Source: Cloacibacterium normanense (GTDB lineage: Bacteria > Bacteroidota > Bacteroidia > Flavobacteriales > Weeksellaceae). Taken from it: DNA of 64,000 nucleotides. Each line of letters starts with the position of its first letter. Position 1 is the stretch's first letter. Positions 10,315 through 18,464 of the stretch are shown here, piece after piece. The DNA is taken from the NCBI RefSeq assembly GCF_002943105.1, contig NZ_PTPZ01000006.1, positions 84,309 through 148,308 of the forward strand, in the 5' to 3' direction. Both the position numbers and the translations under genes were made by a program. The notes beneath the pieces are model-generated. The model was not told the DNA's origin, did not search any database, and saw only the letters and a list, made by a program, of their open reading frames with translations.

Positions 10315-10402
10315 ATTTCGCCACTTCGTGGCTTTTTTATTTATGGCTTTTAATTTCATCGGGCTTTACCTGATGCTATTTTATTTCGCCACTTCGTGGC
10401 TC
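10315..10402. repeat. two copies of a small palindrome between fadN and fadA
   Basis: The sequence TTCGCCACTTCGTGGCT occurs at 10317-10333 and again at 10385-10401; each forms a GCCAC/GTGGC hairpin. Between them a third stem (CATC...GATG around GGGCTTTACC) can form. They lie in the operon gap and could protect or attenuate the transcript, or be simple intergenic repeats. Confidence 0.7.
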
Positions 10403-10423
10403 AAAACTTGATTTTTAAGATTT

Positions 10424-12817
10424 TTAGTTTCTTAGCGGTTTCCCTTTTTGTAACATAAACTGAATTCTTTCTAGTGTTTTTCTTTCACCACACAATTGTA
10501 AGAATGCTTCTCTTTCAAGATTCAATAAATATTGTTCTGTAACTACAGTTGGCTCAGAAAGATTACCACCTACCATTACATAAGCTAATTTATCTGCAAT
10601 TTTCTTATCGTGTTCAGAAATGTAATTTCCAGTTACCATTTGGTCTGTTCCTACGTAGAACATTCCTAATGCACCTTGCCCAAGAACTTTTACTTTTTGA
10701 GGAATTGGTTGTGTATAACCTTGTTCTGCCAATAATTTAGCCACTTTTTTAGCTTCAGCAATTTGTCGGTTTTTGTTTACTACCACGATGTCTTTATGAT
10801 TTTCAAGAATTCCCATATCGAAAGCTTCGTAAGCAGAAGTTGCCACTTTTCCCATTGCGATATTCATAAAAGCATCACGCATTCTATTGGTTTTCACATC
10901 ATCTGCAACAAATTCTTTAGAAGTTCTTAAAGCAAATTCTTTAGTACCACCACCACCAGGAATTACACCAACTCCCGTTTCTACTAAACCAATGTATGTT
11001 TCAGCTGCAGCAACTACTTTATCAGCGTGCATTGTCATTTCGCAACCACCACCTAAAGTCATTCCGAAAGGTGCAACTACCACAGGAACAGAAGAATAAC
11101 GAACTCTCATCATCGATTTTTGAAAATAAGCAATTGCCATATTCAGATCGTCCCAATCTTGTTCGATTGCCATCATCAAAATCATCGCTAAATTAGCTCC
11201 AACAGAGAAATTAGCACCTTGATTTCCTATCACTAAACCATCATATTCTTTTTCTGCTAAATCAATTGCTCTATTTAAACCATCAAGAACTTCACCTCCT
11301 AAAGAATTCATTTTGGAACGAATTTCAAAGTTGATGATTCCGTCTCCTAAATCTTGGATTGCAGAACCAGAATTGCTCCACAATGTTTTATTTTTTCTAA
11401 TATTATCAAGAATAATGAAAGCTTCTTGACCAGGAATATTATTGTAATTTCCAGAATTTTTGTCGAAGAAAATGCTTTGACCTTCTTCATTTACTTTGTA
11501 GAAAGATTCTACTGATTTCACCCATTCTGAAACAGTGAAACCTGCTTCTGTAGCCAATTCAATGCCTTTTTGAACACCTACAGCATCCCAAATTTCGAAA
11601 GGACCGTTTTCCCAACCGAAACCTGCTTTCATCGCATCGTCTACTTTGTAAAGCTCGTCTGAAATTTCAGGAATTTTGTGAGAAACATAAGCGAAAAGAG
11701 CACCAAGAGATTTTCTGTATAAATCGCCTGCTTTGTCTTTACCACCAATTAAAACTTTGAATCTGTCAATTGGTTTATCAATATTTTTAGTGAGTTCAAG
11801 AGTAGCAAAATTTGCTTTTCCTTGATTTTCGTATTGATAAGAATCTAAATTAAGACCGTGAATTTCTGATTTTCCATCAGCATTTTTCACTTTTTTATAG
11901 AAACCTTGTTCCGTTTTAGACCCTAACCATTTGTTTTCCATCATCATATTGATGTAATCTGGAAGAACAAAAGTTCCTTTAAATTGTTCATCTTCTACAC
12001 CAGAAGCATGAACACCGTTTGCTACGTGAACCAAAGTATCTAAACCTACCACGTCTGCAGTTCTGAAAGTTGCAGATTTAGGTCTACCAATAACTGGACC
12101 TGTTAATTTATCAACTTCAGTTACATTAAGACCAATAGATTTTACATTGTGAAGTAAATTCATCATCGAAAAAACTCCAATTCTGTTTGCAATGAACGCA
12201 GGAGTATCTTTTGCTAAAACAGTAGTTTTTCCTAAGAATTTAGCGCCATATTCCATGTAGAATTTCACGATTTCAGCATCGGTGTCATTGGTAGGAATAA
12301 TTTCTAAAAGCGGTAAATATCTTACCGGGTTAAAGAAGTGCGTTCCTGCAAAATATTTTTTGAAATCATCACTTCTTCCTTCTACCAACATATTAATTGG
12401 AATACCAGAAGTATTAGAAGATACCAAAGTTCCAGGTTTACGGAATTGTTCGATTTTTTCGTAAACAGACTTTTTAATGTCTAATCTTTCTACTACCACC
12501 TCGATAATCCAATCTGTATTTTTGATTTTTTGCAAATCGTCATCAAAATTTCCTACAGAGATTCTTTCTGCAAACTCCTTTTTATAAAGTAGAGCAGGGC
12601 TGGCTTTTACTAATTTAGCCAAACTTTCTGTAGCAATTCTGTTTCGTACTGCTTTGTCTTCTTTGGTAAGATCTTTTTTCTGTTCAGCTTCTGTTAATTC
12701 AAACGGAACAATATCCAGAAGGAGAACTTCTACGCCAATGTTTGCAAAGTGCGCAGCAATTCCGCTTCCCATAATTCCTGAACCAAGAACTGTAACGTGT
12801 TTAATTCGTCTTTTCAT
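10424..12817 (-). CDS. fadN: 3-hydroxyacyl-CoA dehydrogenase / enoyl-CoA hydratase fusion, FadN type
   Basis: 797 residues. The NAD-binding motif GSGIMGSGIA lies at residues 12-21, followed by the hydroxyacyl-CoA dehydrogenase domains up to about residue 450. The enoyl-CoA hydratase domain is C-terminal, with oxyanion-hole-type segments GANFSVGANL and TLGGGCEM. This order is the reverse of E. coli FadB/FadJ and matches Bacillus FadN. It does the hydration and NAD-dependent oxidation steps of beta-oxidation. It begins 13 bases after marR, so the two are co-transcribed. Confidence 0.92.
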   Translation of the reverse strand: MKRRIKHVTVLGSGIMGSGIAAHFANIGVEVLLLDIVPFELTEAEQKKDLTKEDKAVRNRIATESLAKLVKASPALLYKKEFAERISVGNFDDDLQKIKNTDWIIEVVVERLDIKKSVYEKIEQFRKPGTLVSSNTSGIPINMLVEGRSDDFKKYFAGTHFFNPVRYLPLLEIIPTNDTDAEIVKFYMEYGAKFLGKTTVLAKDTPAFIANRIGVFSMMNLLHNVKSIGLNVTEVDKLTGPVIGRPKSATFRTADVVGLDTLVHVANGVHASGVEDEQFKGTFVLPDYINMMMENKWLGSKTEQGFYKKVKNADGKSEIHGLNLDSYQYENQGKANFATLELTKNIDKPIDRFKVLIGGKDKAGDLYRKSLGALFAYVSHKIPEISDELYKVDDAMKAGFGWENGPFEIWDAVGVQKGIELATEAGFTVSEWVKSVESFYKVNEEGQSIFFDKNSGNYNNIPGQEAFIILDNIRKNKTLWSNSGSAIQDLGDGIINFEIRSKMNSLGGEVLDGLNRAIDLAEKEYDGLVIGNQGANFSVGANLAMILMMAIEQDWDDLNMAIAYFQKSMMRVRYSSVPVVVAPFGMTLGGGCEMTMHADKVVAAAETYIGLVETGVGVIPGGGGTKEFALRTSKEFVADDVKTNRMRDAFMNIAMGKVATSAYEAFDMGILENHKDIVVVNKNRQIAEAKKVAKLLAEQGYTQPIPQKVKVLGQGALGMFYVGTDQMVTGNYISEHDKKIADKLAYVMVGGNLSEPTVVTEQYLLNLEREAFLQLCGERKTLERIQFMLQKGKPLRN

Positions 12818-12830
12818 TATAAATATAGGT

Positions 12831-13283
12831 TTATTTTTTATTGTTCATATCATTAGCAATTTTCAAAATGTCTCCCATGACTTCTTTGAAAACAGCGAAT
12901 TTTTCTGGGTCTATTTTTTCTACCACTTTTTTATTAAATCCTACCACAACCTCTTTTGAAAGGTTTCTAGATTTAAGACCTTTGTCTGTCAATTTAATAA
13001 TTACTTCTCTTTTATCAGAAGTTGTTTTTTCTTTGTAGATATAACCATTATCTTCTAAAAGCTTGATAATTCTAGTCAAAGAAGTAGGCTCAATAGCCAT
13101 TTTAGGACCAAGATTAGTACTTCTTGTTCCTTCTTTTGGATCGATTTTAAGTAGCGTTAAAGCTTGTACAGCCGTAGAATTATGCATAGAAGCTTGTTCG
13201 GAGTACATTTTACTCACTGCCAACCAAACTGATTTAAGCATTAAGTCTACATTTTCTACTTTTTCTTTAGTCTTAGTTTCCAT
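12831..13283 (-). CDS. MarR-family regulator of the fad operon
   Basis: 150 residues with the MarR winged-helix layout: LTLLKIDPKEGTRSTNLGPKMAIEPTSLTRIIKLLEDNGYI is the recognition region and KREVIIKLTDKGL the wing. It is the first gene of the marR-fadNAE transcript. Two palindromes in its own promoter fit as its binding sites, so I infer autorepression and repression of the fad genes, relieved by acyl-CoA or fatty acid. The ligand is not visible from the sequence. Confidence 0.9.
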   Translation of the reverse strand: METKTKEKVENVDLMLKSVWLAVSKMYSEQASMHNSTAVQALTLLKIDPKEGTRSTNLGPKMAIEPTSLTRIIKLLEDNGYIYKEKTTSDKREVIIKLTDKGLKSRNLSKEVVVGFNKKVVEKIDPEKFAVFKEVMGDILKIANDMNNKK

Positions 13284-13296
13284 TTTTAAAAAATGT

Positions 13297-13342
13297 TATG
13301 CGTGCATAGCAAATATAAAAAAAATACTATGCGTGCATAGTA
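13297..13342 (-). promoter_or_regulatory. fad operon promoter with two MarR-type operators
   Basis: Two palindromes with the core TATGCGTGCATA lie at 13297-13308 and within 13325-13342 (the latter extends to TACTATGC-GT-GCATAGTA). Their centres are 31 bp apart, about three helix turns. On the minus strand a perfect Bacteroidota -7 box TATATTTG lies exactly between them (13317-13310), so binding would block the promoter. Confidence 0.78.
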
Positions 13343-13448
13343 TTTTTTATTACAAACGGATAACTTATTGATTATGTGACAATTAATTATTATGCAAAGA
13401 ATAAGAGAAAGAATTTGAAAATGAGAAATTTCAAACGAAAAACGCTGA

Positions 13449-14372
13449 TTATAAGCAATTTCTAATTGATAACAGTATTTCGTCAATAGATTGACAAGAA
13501 AACCTATTATTTTGGTAAAAAATCTCCCAAAATACACCCTGAAATTCTATTTTAAAACCAGAAAGGTCTCTTTTAAAGTTTTTTTGCAAAGCTGAGTACA
13601 ACATTTCTTTTTCTAAAAATGGAGCTATAATTTCAGGTGAAACAAAGTCTTCATTGATGGTAAAAAGTCGAGGATTGGTCAATAAATCATTCTTCAAGAG
13701 AATGTCTTCCGCCAAACCTTCTTGGAGCTTTTGGTCATTAATAAACCAAATTTTATCAGCAAATTCTTTAGCCAATCGCCAATCGTGAGAAGAAAAAAGA
13801 ATGATTTTATTGTGGTTTTTAGCTAAATCTCTCAACAATTTTAAGATGATGATTTTATTTTCTTCGTCTAAATGAGTTGTAGGTTCATCTAAAATAATCA
13901 TAGGAGAATTCTGTGCTAAAGCTCTTCCAATAAAGGCTTTTTGAAGATTTCCATCTGACAATTTCTGCAACTGAATATTTCTATATTCTTCCAGCTTTAG
14001 CTGAGAAATAATGTTGTTGACATGTTCTACATCTTCATTTTCCAATTGATAATAAAAAGGCAAATGGATGAATTTTCCAAGGGAAATTAAATCTTCTGTG
14101 GTGTAATTTGCAGGAATTTGAGATTTTGCAAAAACCACTGCTATTTGTTCTGCAATTTCTTTATCTGAAAGTTTCTCTATATTTTTTTGATGTATCAAAA
14201 TCTCACCATTTAATGTAGAAATCTGATGAAGTATACTTTTAATCAATGTGGTTTTACCCACACCATTATTACCAATCAGCAAACAAACATCACCGTAATC
14301 CAATGACGCATTAACCTCTGAAATAAGAGGTTTTTGGTAACCAATTGTTGTATTTTTTATTTGTAAAAACAT
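13449..14372 (-). CDS. ABC transporter ATP-binding protein, FecE type
   Basis: About 307 residues from the ATG at 14372; the frame extends nine codons further to a TTG, but that part is repeat DNA. The Walker A motif is GNNGVGKTTL, the Walker B region MIILDEPTTHLD, and the signature region LSDGNLQKAFIGRALAQ. It resembles ATPases for siderophore, haem or B12 import. The matching FecCD permease lies upstream on the same strand, separated only by a GxxExxY cassette. The protein is longer than usual for FecE, with about 60 extra C-terminal residues. Confidence 0.87.
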   Translation of the reverse strand: MFLQIKNTTIGYQKPLISEVNASLDYGDVCLLIGNNGVGKTTLIKSILHQISTLNGEILIHQKNIEKLSDKEIAEQIAVVFAKSQIPANYTTEDLISLGKFIHLPFYYQLENEDVEHVNNIISQLKLEEYRNIQLQKLSDGNLQKAFIGRALAQNSPMIILDEPTTHLDEENKIIILKLLRDLAKNHNKIILFSSHDWRLAKEFADKIWFINDQKLQEGLAEDILLKNDLLTNPRLFTINEDFVSPEIIAPFLEKEMLYSALQKNFKRDLSGFKIEFQGVFWEIFYQNNRFSCQSIDEILLSIRNCL

Positions 14373-14377
14373 TTTTT

Positions 14378-14433
14378 TTAACGCAAAGGCGCAATTCAAT
14401 TTTTTATAAGTGTTACGTTTTTAAGGCGCAAGA
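14378..14433. repeat. left inverted repeat of GxxExxY cassette 1
   Basis: Outer word TTAACGCAAAGGCGCAATT (14378-14396) and inner word TTTAAGGCGCAAG (about 14418-14430) match, in inverted orientation, the two words on the right side at 14870-14926 (outer 15 of 19, inner 12 of 13). The repeat begins 6 bases upstream of the ATPase start. Confidence 0.75.
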
Positions 14434-14453
14434 AAATCAAAGATTTTCATTTT

Positions 14454-14831
14454 TTATAAACCATTAACAACTCTTTTTACTCCGTCTTTAAATATATCTG
14501 TTCTAAAATTAAGAATTAATCCTAATTTGCAATTTGTCAATTTTAAATAAGTCAATATCTGTGCTTTATGAACATCATTTATGAAGTCAACCGTTTTTAT
14601 TTCTAGTATAAGTTTATCCTCAATAATAATATCAATTCTATAGGCATTTTCAATTCTTAATTCTTCATAGATGATGGGAAGTATTCTTTGTTTTTCTACC
14701 TTTAATCCAGTTTTTTTCAATTCATAAAACAAACATTCTTCATAAACATTTTCAAATAATCCTGCTCCAAATTTCCTGTGAATTTTTAATCCTAAATCAA
14801 AAACAATTTTTGATAATTCATTTTCTGTCAT
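14454..14831 (-). CDS. GxxExxY family protein (PD-(D/E)XK-nuclease-like)
   Basis: 125 residues. The defining GxxExxY motif is seen as GLFENVY near residue 24-30, and a PD-(D/E)XK-like core as YRIDIIIEDKLILEIKT. The family is widespread in Bacteroidota, often in several copies per genome, and has no established function. Here the gene splits an ABC-transporter gene pair and is flanked by nested inverted repeats, so it looks like the cargo of a small mobile cassette. A second member is at 19700-20071. Confidence 0.88.
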   Translation of the reverse strand: MTENELSKIVFDLGLKIHRKFGAGLFENVYEECLFYELKKTGLKVEKQRILPIIYEELRIENAYRIDIIIEDKLILEIKTVDFINDVHKAQILTYLKLTNCKLGLILNFRTDIFKDGVKRVVNGL

Positions 14832-14869
14832 AGTTTTGTTATTAGTTTTTATTGAATTGTCATCTTAGA

Positions 14870-14926
14870 TGACTTGCGTCTTAAATGCGCTTTGCAGATA
14901 AAACTTATTTTGCGACTTTGCGTTTA
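14870..14926. repeat. right inverted repeat of GxxExxY cassette 1
   Basis: The reverse complement reads TAAACGCAAAGTCGCAAAA (14926-14908), then the inner word TTTAAGACGCAAG further in. Both pair with the left repeat. It ends 4 bases before the stop codon of the permease gene. Confidence 0.75.
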
Positions 14927-14929
14927 GTT

Positions 14930-15901
14930 TTATTTTTTCTTCAAAATCATCATCAGAATTACAGGTACTCCAAACAAACTCGTAATGACATTAATTGGGA
15001 ATTGAGAAATCTCTGAAATAATAGAGAAAAACTCCATAATAAAAACTCCCAAAATCATGTTCAAAATCCATTGCTGCCACAATTTTGCAGGCGAATAAAT
15101 CATTCTGCTAAAATGAGGAACTACGATTCCTATAAACAAAATTGGCCCTAAAAACGCCGTAACAGATGCAGAAAGTAGGGAAGAAGCAATGATGACAAAA
15201 TATTTCAGTTGCTCTAAATTTACCCCTAAACTTTTAGCATATTGATTTCCTAAACTATTCCCGATGAGCGGTTTTATGCTTTTGAAACTTAAAAACAATC
15301 CAATTAATACTACAATAAATAGCACCCAAAGTTGATTTCTGGTCACTTGATTATTCGCACCAAAACTCCATAAAATATAGTTTTTCAGACTTTGATTTTC
15401 TGCATATAATTGTAAGATAGAAACTACTGCTCCTGCTAAAGCAGAAACCAAGAAACCAAAAATAATCAGATATGATTTATCTTGAAATTTTCTAGAAAAA
15501 ATCAATAAAATACTCATCAGCAAAAGGCTTCCAAGAATTGCAGAAATACTGATGAAACCATTTTGCAAAAATTCTGGTAAAGTAAAATCTTGAGAAAAAA
15601 AGATATAAAAAGCTACGCTTAAACTCGCCACTGAAGTTATCCCAAGAACCGAAGGTCCCGCTAATGGATTTTGAAAATATTCTTGCAAAAGAAATCCAGA
15701 AGTAGGAATAGAAACGCCTGCTAGAAACATCGCTAAAACACGATTCATTCTGAGTTCTGCAATTTGTGAGTTCTGAGCATTGCCATCAAAAAAATCTGCT
15801 AAACCTAGTTTTATGAAACCTATATTTAAATTGATGAGAATCGTAATCACCACCAATGAAAATAGGAAAATAAGAATGGTTTTGAAAGTTTTATTGTTCA
15901 C
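14930..15901 (-). CDS. FecCD-family ABC transporter permease
   Basis: 323 residues, almost all hydrophobic with about 8-10 membrane spans. The stretches LRMNRVLAMFLAGVSIPTSGFLLQEYFQNPLAGPSVLGI and IGIVVPHFSRMIYS are typical of FecCD/BtuC permeases for siderophores, haem or cobalamin. The start is a GTG at 15901. No substrate-binding protein is next to it, so the substrate is open. The partner ATPase is encoded downstream, beyond the cassette. Confidence 0.9.
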   Translation of the reverse strand: MNNKTFKTILIFLFSLVVITILINLNIGFIKLGLADFFDGNAQNSQIAELRMNRVLAMFLAGVSIPTSGFLLQEYFQNPLAGPSVLGITSVASLSVAFYIFFSQDFTLPEFLQNGFISISAILGSLLLMSILLIFSRKFQDKSYLIIFGFLVSALAGAVVSILQLYAENQSLKNYILWSFGANNQVTRNQLWVLFIVVLIGLFLSFKSIKPLIGNSLGNQYAKSLGVNLEQLKYFVIIASSLLSASVTAFLGPILFIGIVVPHFSRMIYSPAKLWQQWILNMILGVFIMEFFSIISEISQFPINVITSLFGVPVILMMILKKK

Positions 15902-16038
15902 AGATTTTATTTAAAAACTTCACAAATTTAACTGAAAAAAATCTATGAAAAAGAAAACTCTCACTGATTTTGCAAATTTTGCAGATTTTTTTGAGTCTAT
16001 TCATCTGCTTTATCAGCCCCATCTGCGAGAGAAATATT

Positions 16039-16593
16039 TTATTTAAAAGAATTCAGTTTTGCATCTAAATCTTCTTTGCTCATCATTCCTACTGTTTCTA
16101 TTTCTTTATCACCTTTTTTAATCACGGTAAAAGGAATAGAACCACCATCCCAAGTCTTGGTAATCGTAGTGAAATAATCTGGTGCAATCATAGAAGCATC
16201 GAAAAGAACTACATTTTTTCTGATATCATATTCATCTGCAAAATCACTTACAGCTGTGTTCCAATCTTCTTTAGCATCTACACTTACAAAGGTAAATTTC
16301 ACTGGTTTTCCTTTTAGTTCTTCCATTTTTTCTTTGAAATGCGGAATCTCTTTCATACAAGGTCCACACCAAGTTGCAAAGAAATTGGTTACATAAATGG
16401 TGTCATTTTTTTTTGGTGCAACCATTGCTTTTAATTGTTCTTGATTTACTTCAGGCAAAGCATTAACAGTAGTTACAGCTGAGCTATCTACTGTTTCATT
16501 GGTTGTTTCTTCTGTTAATTGATCTGGAGCTTCGTTCTTTTTACAAGAAAATAGTGCGGTTAATATAAGTGTGGAAAAGATTAATTTTTTCAT
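16039..16593 (-). CDS. TlpA-like thioredoxin-fold lipoprotein
   Basis: 184 residues. A lipoprotein signal (LILTALFSCKK) anchors it in the envelope. A thioredoxin-like domain of the TlpA/ResA type follows, with the active site WCGPC in FFATWCGPCMKEIPHF. Such proteins reduce disulphides in the periplasm, for example during cytochrome c maturation. Its promoter (TATATTTG on the minus strand, 16652-16645) is back to back with that of the sanA-like gene. Confidence 0.88.
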   Translation of the reverse strand: MKKLIFSTLILTALFSCKKNEAPDQLTEETTNETVDSSAVTTVNALPEVNQEQLKAMVAPKKNDTIYVTNFFATWCGPCMKEIPHFKEKMEELKGKPVKFTFVSVDAKEDWNTAVSDFADEYDIRKNVVLFDASMIAPDYFTTITKTWDGGSIPFTVIKKGDKEIETVGMMSKEDLDAKLNSFK

Positions 16594-16644
16594 AAATATT
16601 AATTGTTTATTTTTGTTATGGAATTGATTATTGAGTCGATTTTA

Positions 16645-16652
16645 CAAATATA
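16645..16652 (-). promoter_or_regulatory. -7 box of the tlpA-like gene
   Basis: TATATTTG on the minus strand matches the Bacteroidota TAnnTTTG consensus and lies 52 bases before the ATG. Confidence 0.6.
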
Positions 16653-16676
16653 ATAAAATCAAAATGCTTCTTTTGA

Positions 16677-16684
16677 TATATTTG
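16677..16684 (+). promoter_or_regulatory. -7 box of the sanA-like gene
   Basis: TATATTTG on the plus strand lies 27 bases before the TTG start at 16711. Confidence 0.6.
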
Positions 16685-16710
16685 TTACCAACGAATTTAG
16701 AATTATTTTA

Positions 16711-17346
16711 TTGAGAATCCTTTTAGACATATTTAAAAAATTTTTCTTGTTGATAGAAATAGGATTTTTGCTGATGATATTGGCAAACTTCTGGGTATTT
16801 TCTCTCACCGAAGGAAGAACGTATACTAAAATTTCTAAAATTCCGCCAAGAGAAGTAGCACTGGTTTTAGGAACATCCCCCAAAACGATGGCAGGAAATG
16901 CCAATCCATATTTCATTTCTAGAATGGATGCTACTGCGCTACTTTATCATCATGGAAAAATCAAAAAAATCATTGTAAGTGGCGAAAAAAGTAAAGGCTA
17001 TAACGAACCAAAAGCCATGAAAAATTTCTTGATTTATCAAGGTGGAGTTCCCGAAAACATTATTCTAGAAGACCCAAAAGGTTTTAACACTCGCGAAAGC
17101 ATTCTAAGATGCAAAAATGAATACCAACAAAAAAACGTAATCATTGTTTCACAAGGATTTCATAACCTTAGAGCTTTATTTTTTGCAAGAAACATTGGTA
17201 TGAACGCATTAGGATTTGATGCCCAAGACGTTACTAAATATCAGAGTTATTACAGAAATCACTTTAGAGAATTTCTCGCAAGAGTACAAGCTGTAGTATA
17301 TTATATTTTTGGAATTTCCAATGAAGAAGAACATCTGAAAAAATAG
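16711..17346 (+). CDS. SanA/YdcF-like (DUF218) membrane protein
   Basis: 211 residues starting at a TTG. One N-terminal membrane segment (about residues 10-32) is followed by a DUF218 domain with the motifs ALVLGTSPK, ISRMDATALLYHHGKIKKIIVSG and NTRESILRCK. E. coli SanA has the same layout and affects the envelope barrier to vancomycin; the biochemical role is unknown. It is followed by udk. Confidence 0.85.
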   Translation: MRILLDIFKKFFLLIEIGFLLMILANFWVFSLTEGRTYTKISKIPPREVALVLGTSPKTMAGNANPYFISRMDATALLYHHGKIKKIIVSGEKSKGYNEPKAMKNFLIYQGGVPENIILEDPKGFNTRESILRCKNEYQQKNVIIVSQGFHNLRALFFARNIGMNALGFDAQDVTKYQSYYRNHFREFLARVQAVVYYIFGISNEEEHLKK

Positions 17347-17399
17347 GGTTTCTGACCAAAAAAGAACGCATCAATCAACCAATTATTTAGGAATTTAGC

Positions 17400-17407
17400 T
17401 AAATTTG
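17400..17407 (+). promoter_or_regulatory. -7 box of udk
   Basis: TAAATTTG matches TAnnTTTG and lies 17 bases upstream of the udk ATG. Confidence 0.55.
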
Positions 17408-17424
17408 TAAAAAATATATTTTTA

Positions 17425-18042
17425 ATGTTAGTAATAGGTATTGCAGGTGGAACTGGTTCTGGTAAAACCACCGTAGTGAATAATATTTTGCAACAATTGA
17501 ATGCAGAAGGTGTAAATGTACTTTCTCAAGACAATTATTACCATGATAATCACCAATTATCGCTCTCAGAAAGAGAAGCGCTGAATTATGACCATCCAAA
17601 ATCAATCGATTTTGAATTATTGGTAAAACATGTAAAAGCGCTTAAAAGAGGAGAAAACATAGAACAACCTTTGTATTCTTTCGTTACGCATTCTAGAACT
17701 GGAGATCACGTTACTGTAGAACCTAAAAACGTTTTAATTGTAGAAGGAATTTTGGTTTTGACTAATCAGGAACTTTTAAAGGAATTCGATCTTAAAGTAT
17801 TTGTACACGCAGATTCAGACGAAAGATTAATCAGAAGAATTAGACGTGATACACAAGAACGCGGCAGAGATTTACATGAAGTTCTTCACCGTTATCAAAC
17901 TACGCTGAAACCAATGCACCAAGAGTTTATAGAGCCTTCTAAAAACGAAGCAGACCTTATTGTTCCTAACATGAGAAAAAATTCTGTAGCTATTGATTTT
18001 CTTTCTACAGTCATTAACAATTCTCTTAAAAAAGCCTATTAA
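17425..18042 (+). CDS. udk: uridine kinase
   Basis: 205 residues, the usual length. The P-loop is GGTGSGKTT near residues 8-16, followed by the NYYHD stretch, the YDHP stretch and RRIRRDTQERGR, all typical of Udk. It phosphorylates uridine and cytidine in pyrimidine salvage. Its stop codon overlaps the start codon of the DivIC-like gene by one base, so the two are translationally coupled. Confidence 0.94.
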   Translation: MLVIGIAGGTGSGKTTVVNNILQQLNAEGVNVLSQDNYYHDNHQLSLSEREALNYDHPKSIDFELLVKHVKALKRGENIEQPLYSFVTHSRTGDHVTVEPKNVLIVEGILVLTNQELLKEFDLKVFVHADSDERLIRRIRRDTQERGRDLHEVLHRYQTTLKPMHQEFIEPSKNEADLIVPNMRKNSVAIDFLSTVINNSLKKAY

Positions 18043-18401
18043 TGAAGGAACTAATTAAAGATATTCAGAAAAAATCTCCGAGTTGGCGTTTCGTTCAGAA
18101 ATACCTTCTCAATAAATATTTTATTACCATTTTTCTTTTTTTGGTATGGATGATTTTTTTTGATTCCACATCTTGGTTAGTCATCAAAGATTTAAACAAA
18201 GAAATAGACAAATACGAAGAACAACTCTCGTATTACAAGTCAGAATATCATAAAAATGATGCTTTCTACAAAAAGCTCATGAACAACAAAGCAGAAAAAG
18301 AAAAGTTTGCGCGAGAAAATTATTTCATGAAAAAGAAAAATGAAGAAATTTTCATTCTCGTGGTAGACAGTTCTGCCATTAAGCAAAAAGAAGAAGAATA
18401 A
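18042..18401 (+). CDS. septum formation initiator, FtsB/DivIC-like
   Basis: 119 residues: a cytoplasmic N-terminus, one membrane helix (about residues 26-46) and then a coiled coil (LNKEIDKYEEQLSYYKSEYHKND), ending in KFARENYFMKKKNEEIFIL as in FtsB/DivIC proteins of the division complex. Adjacent genes are udk upstream and mutA downstream, an arrangement I have seen in other flavobacteria. Confidence 0.85.
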   Translation: MKELIKDIQKKSPSWRFVQKYLLNKYFITIFLFLVWMIFFDSTSWLVIKDLNKEIDKYEEQLSYYKSEYHKNDAFYKKLMNNKAEKEKFARENYFMKKKNEEIFILVVDSSAIKQKEEE

Positions 18402-18464
18402 ATAAATTATCTTGAATTTCGAATGTCGAAAAACATTTGAACATAAAACAAAAAACCATACATT

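Noticed and set aside
13286..13537. 83-codon minus-strand frame upstream of marR
   Set aside because: It covers the operator palindromes and the end of the ATPase gene; sequence is low complexity.
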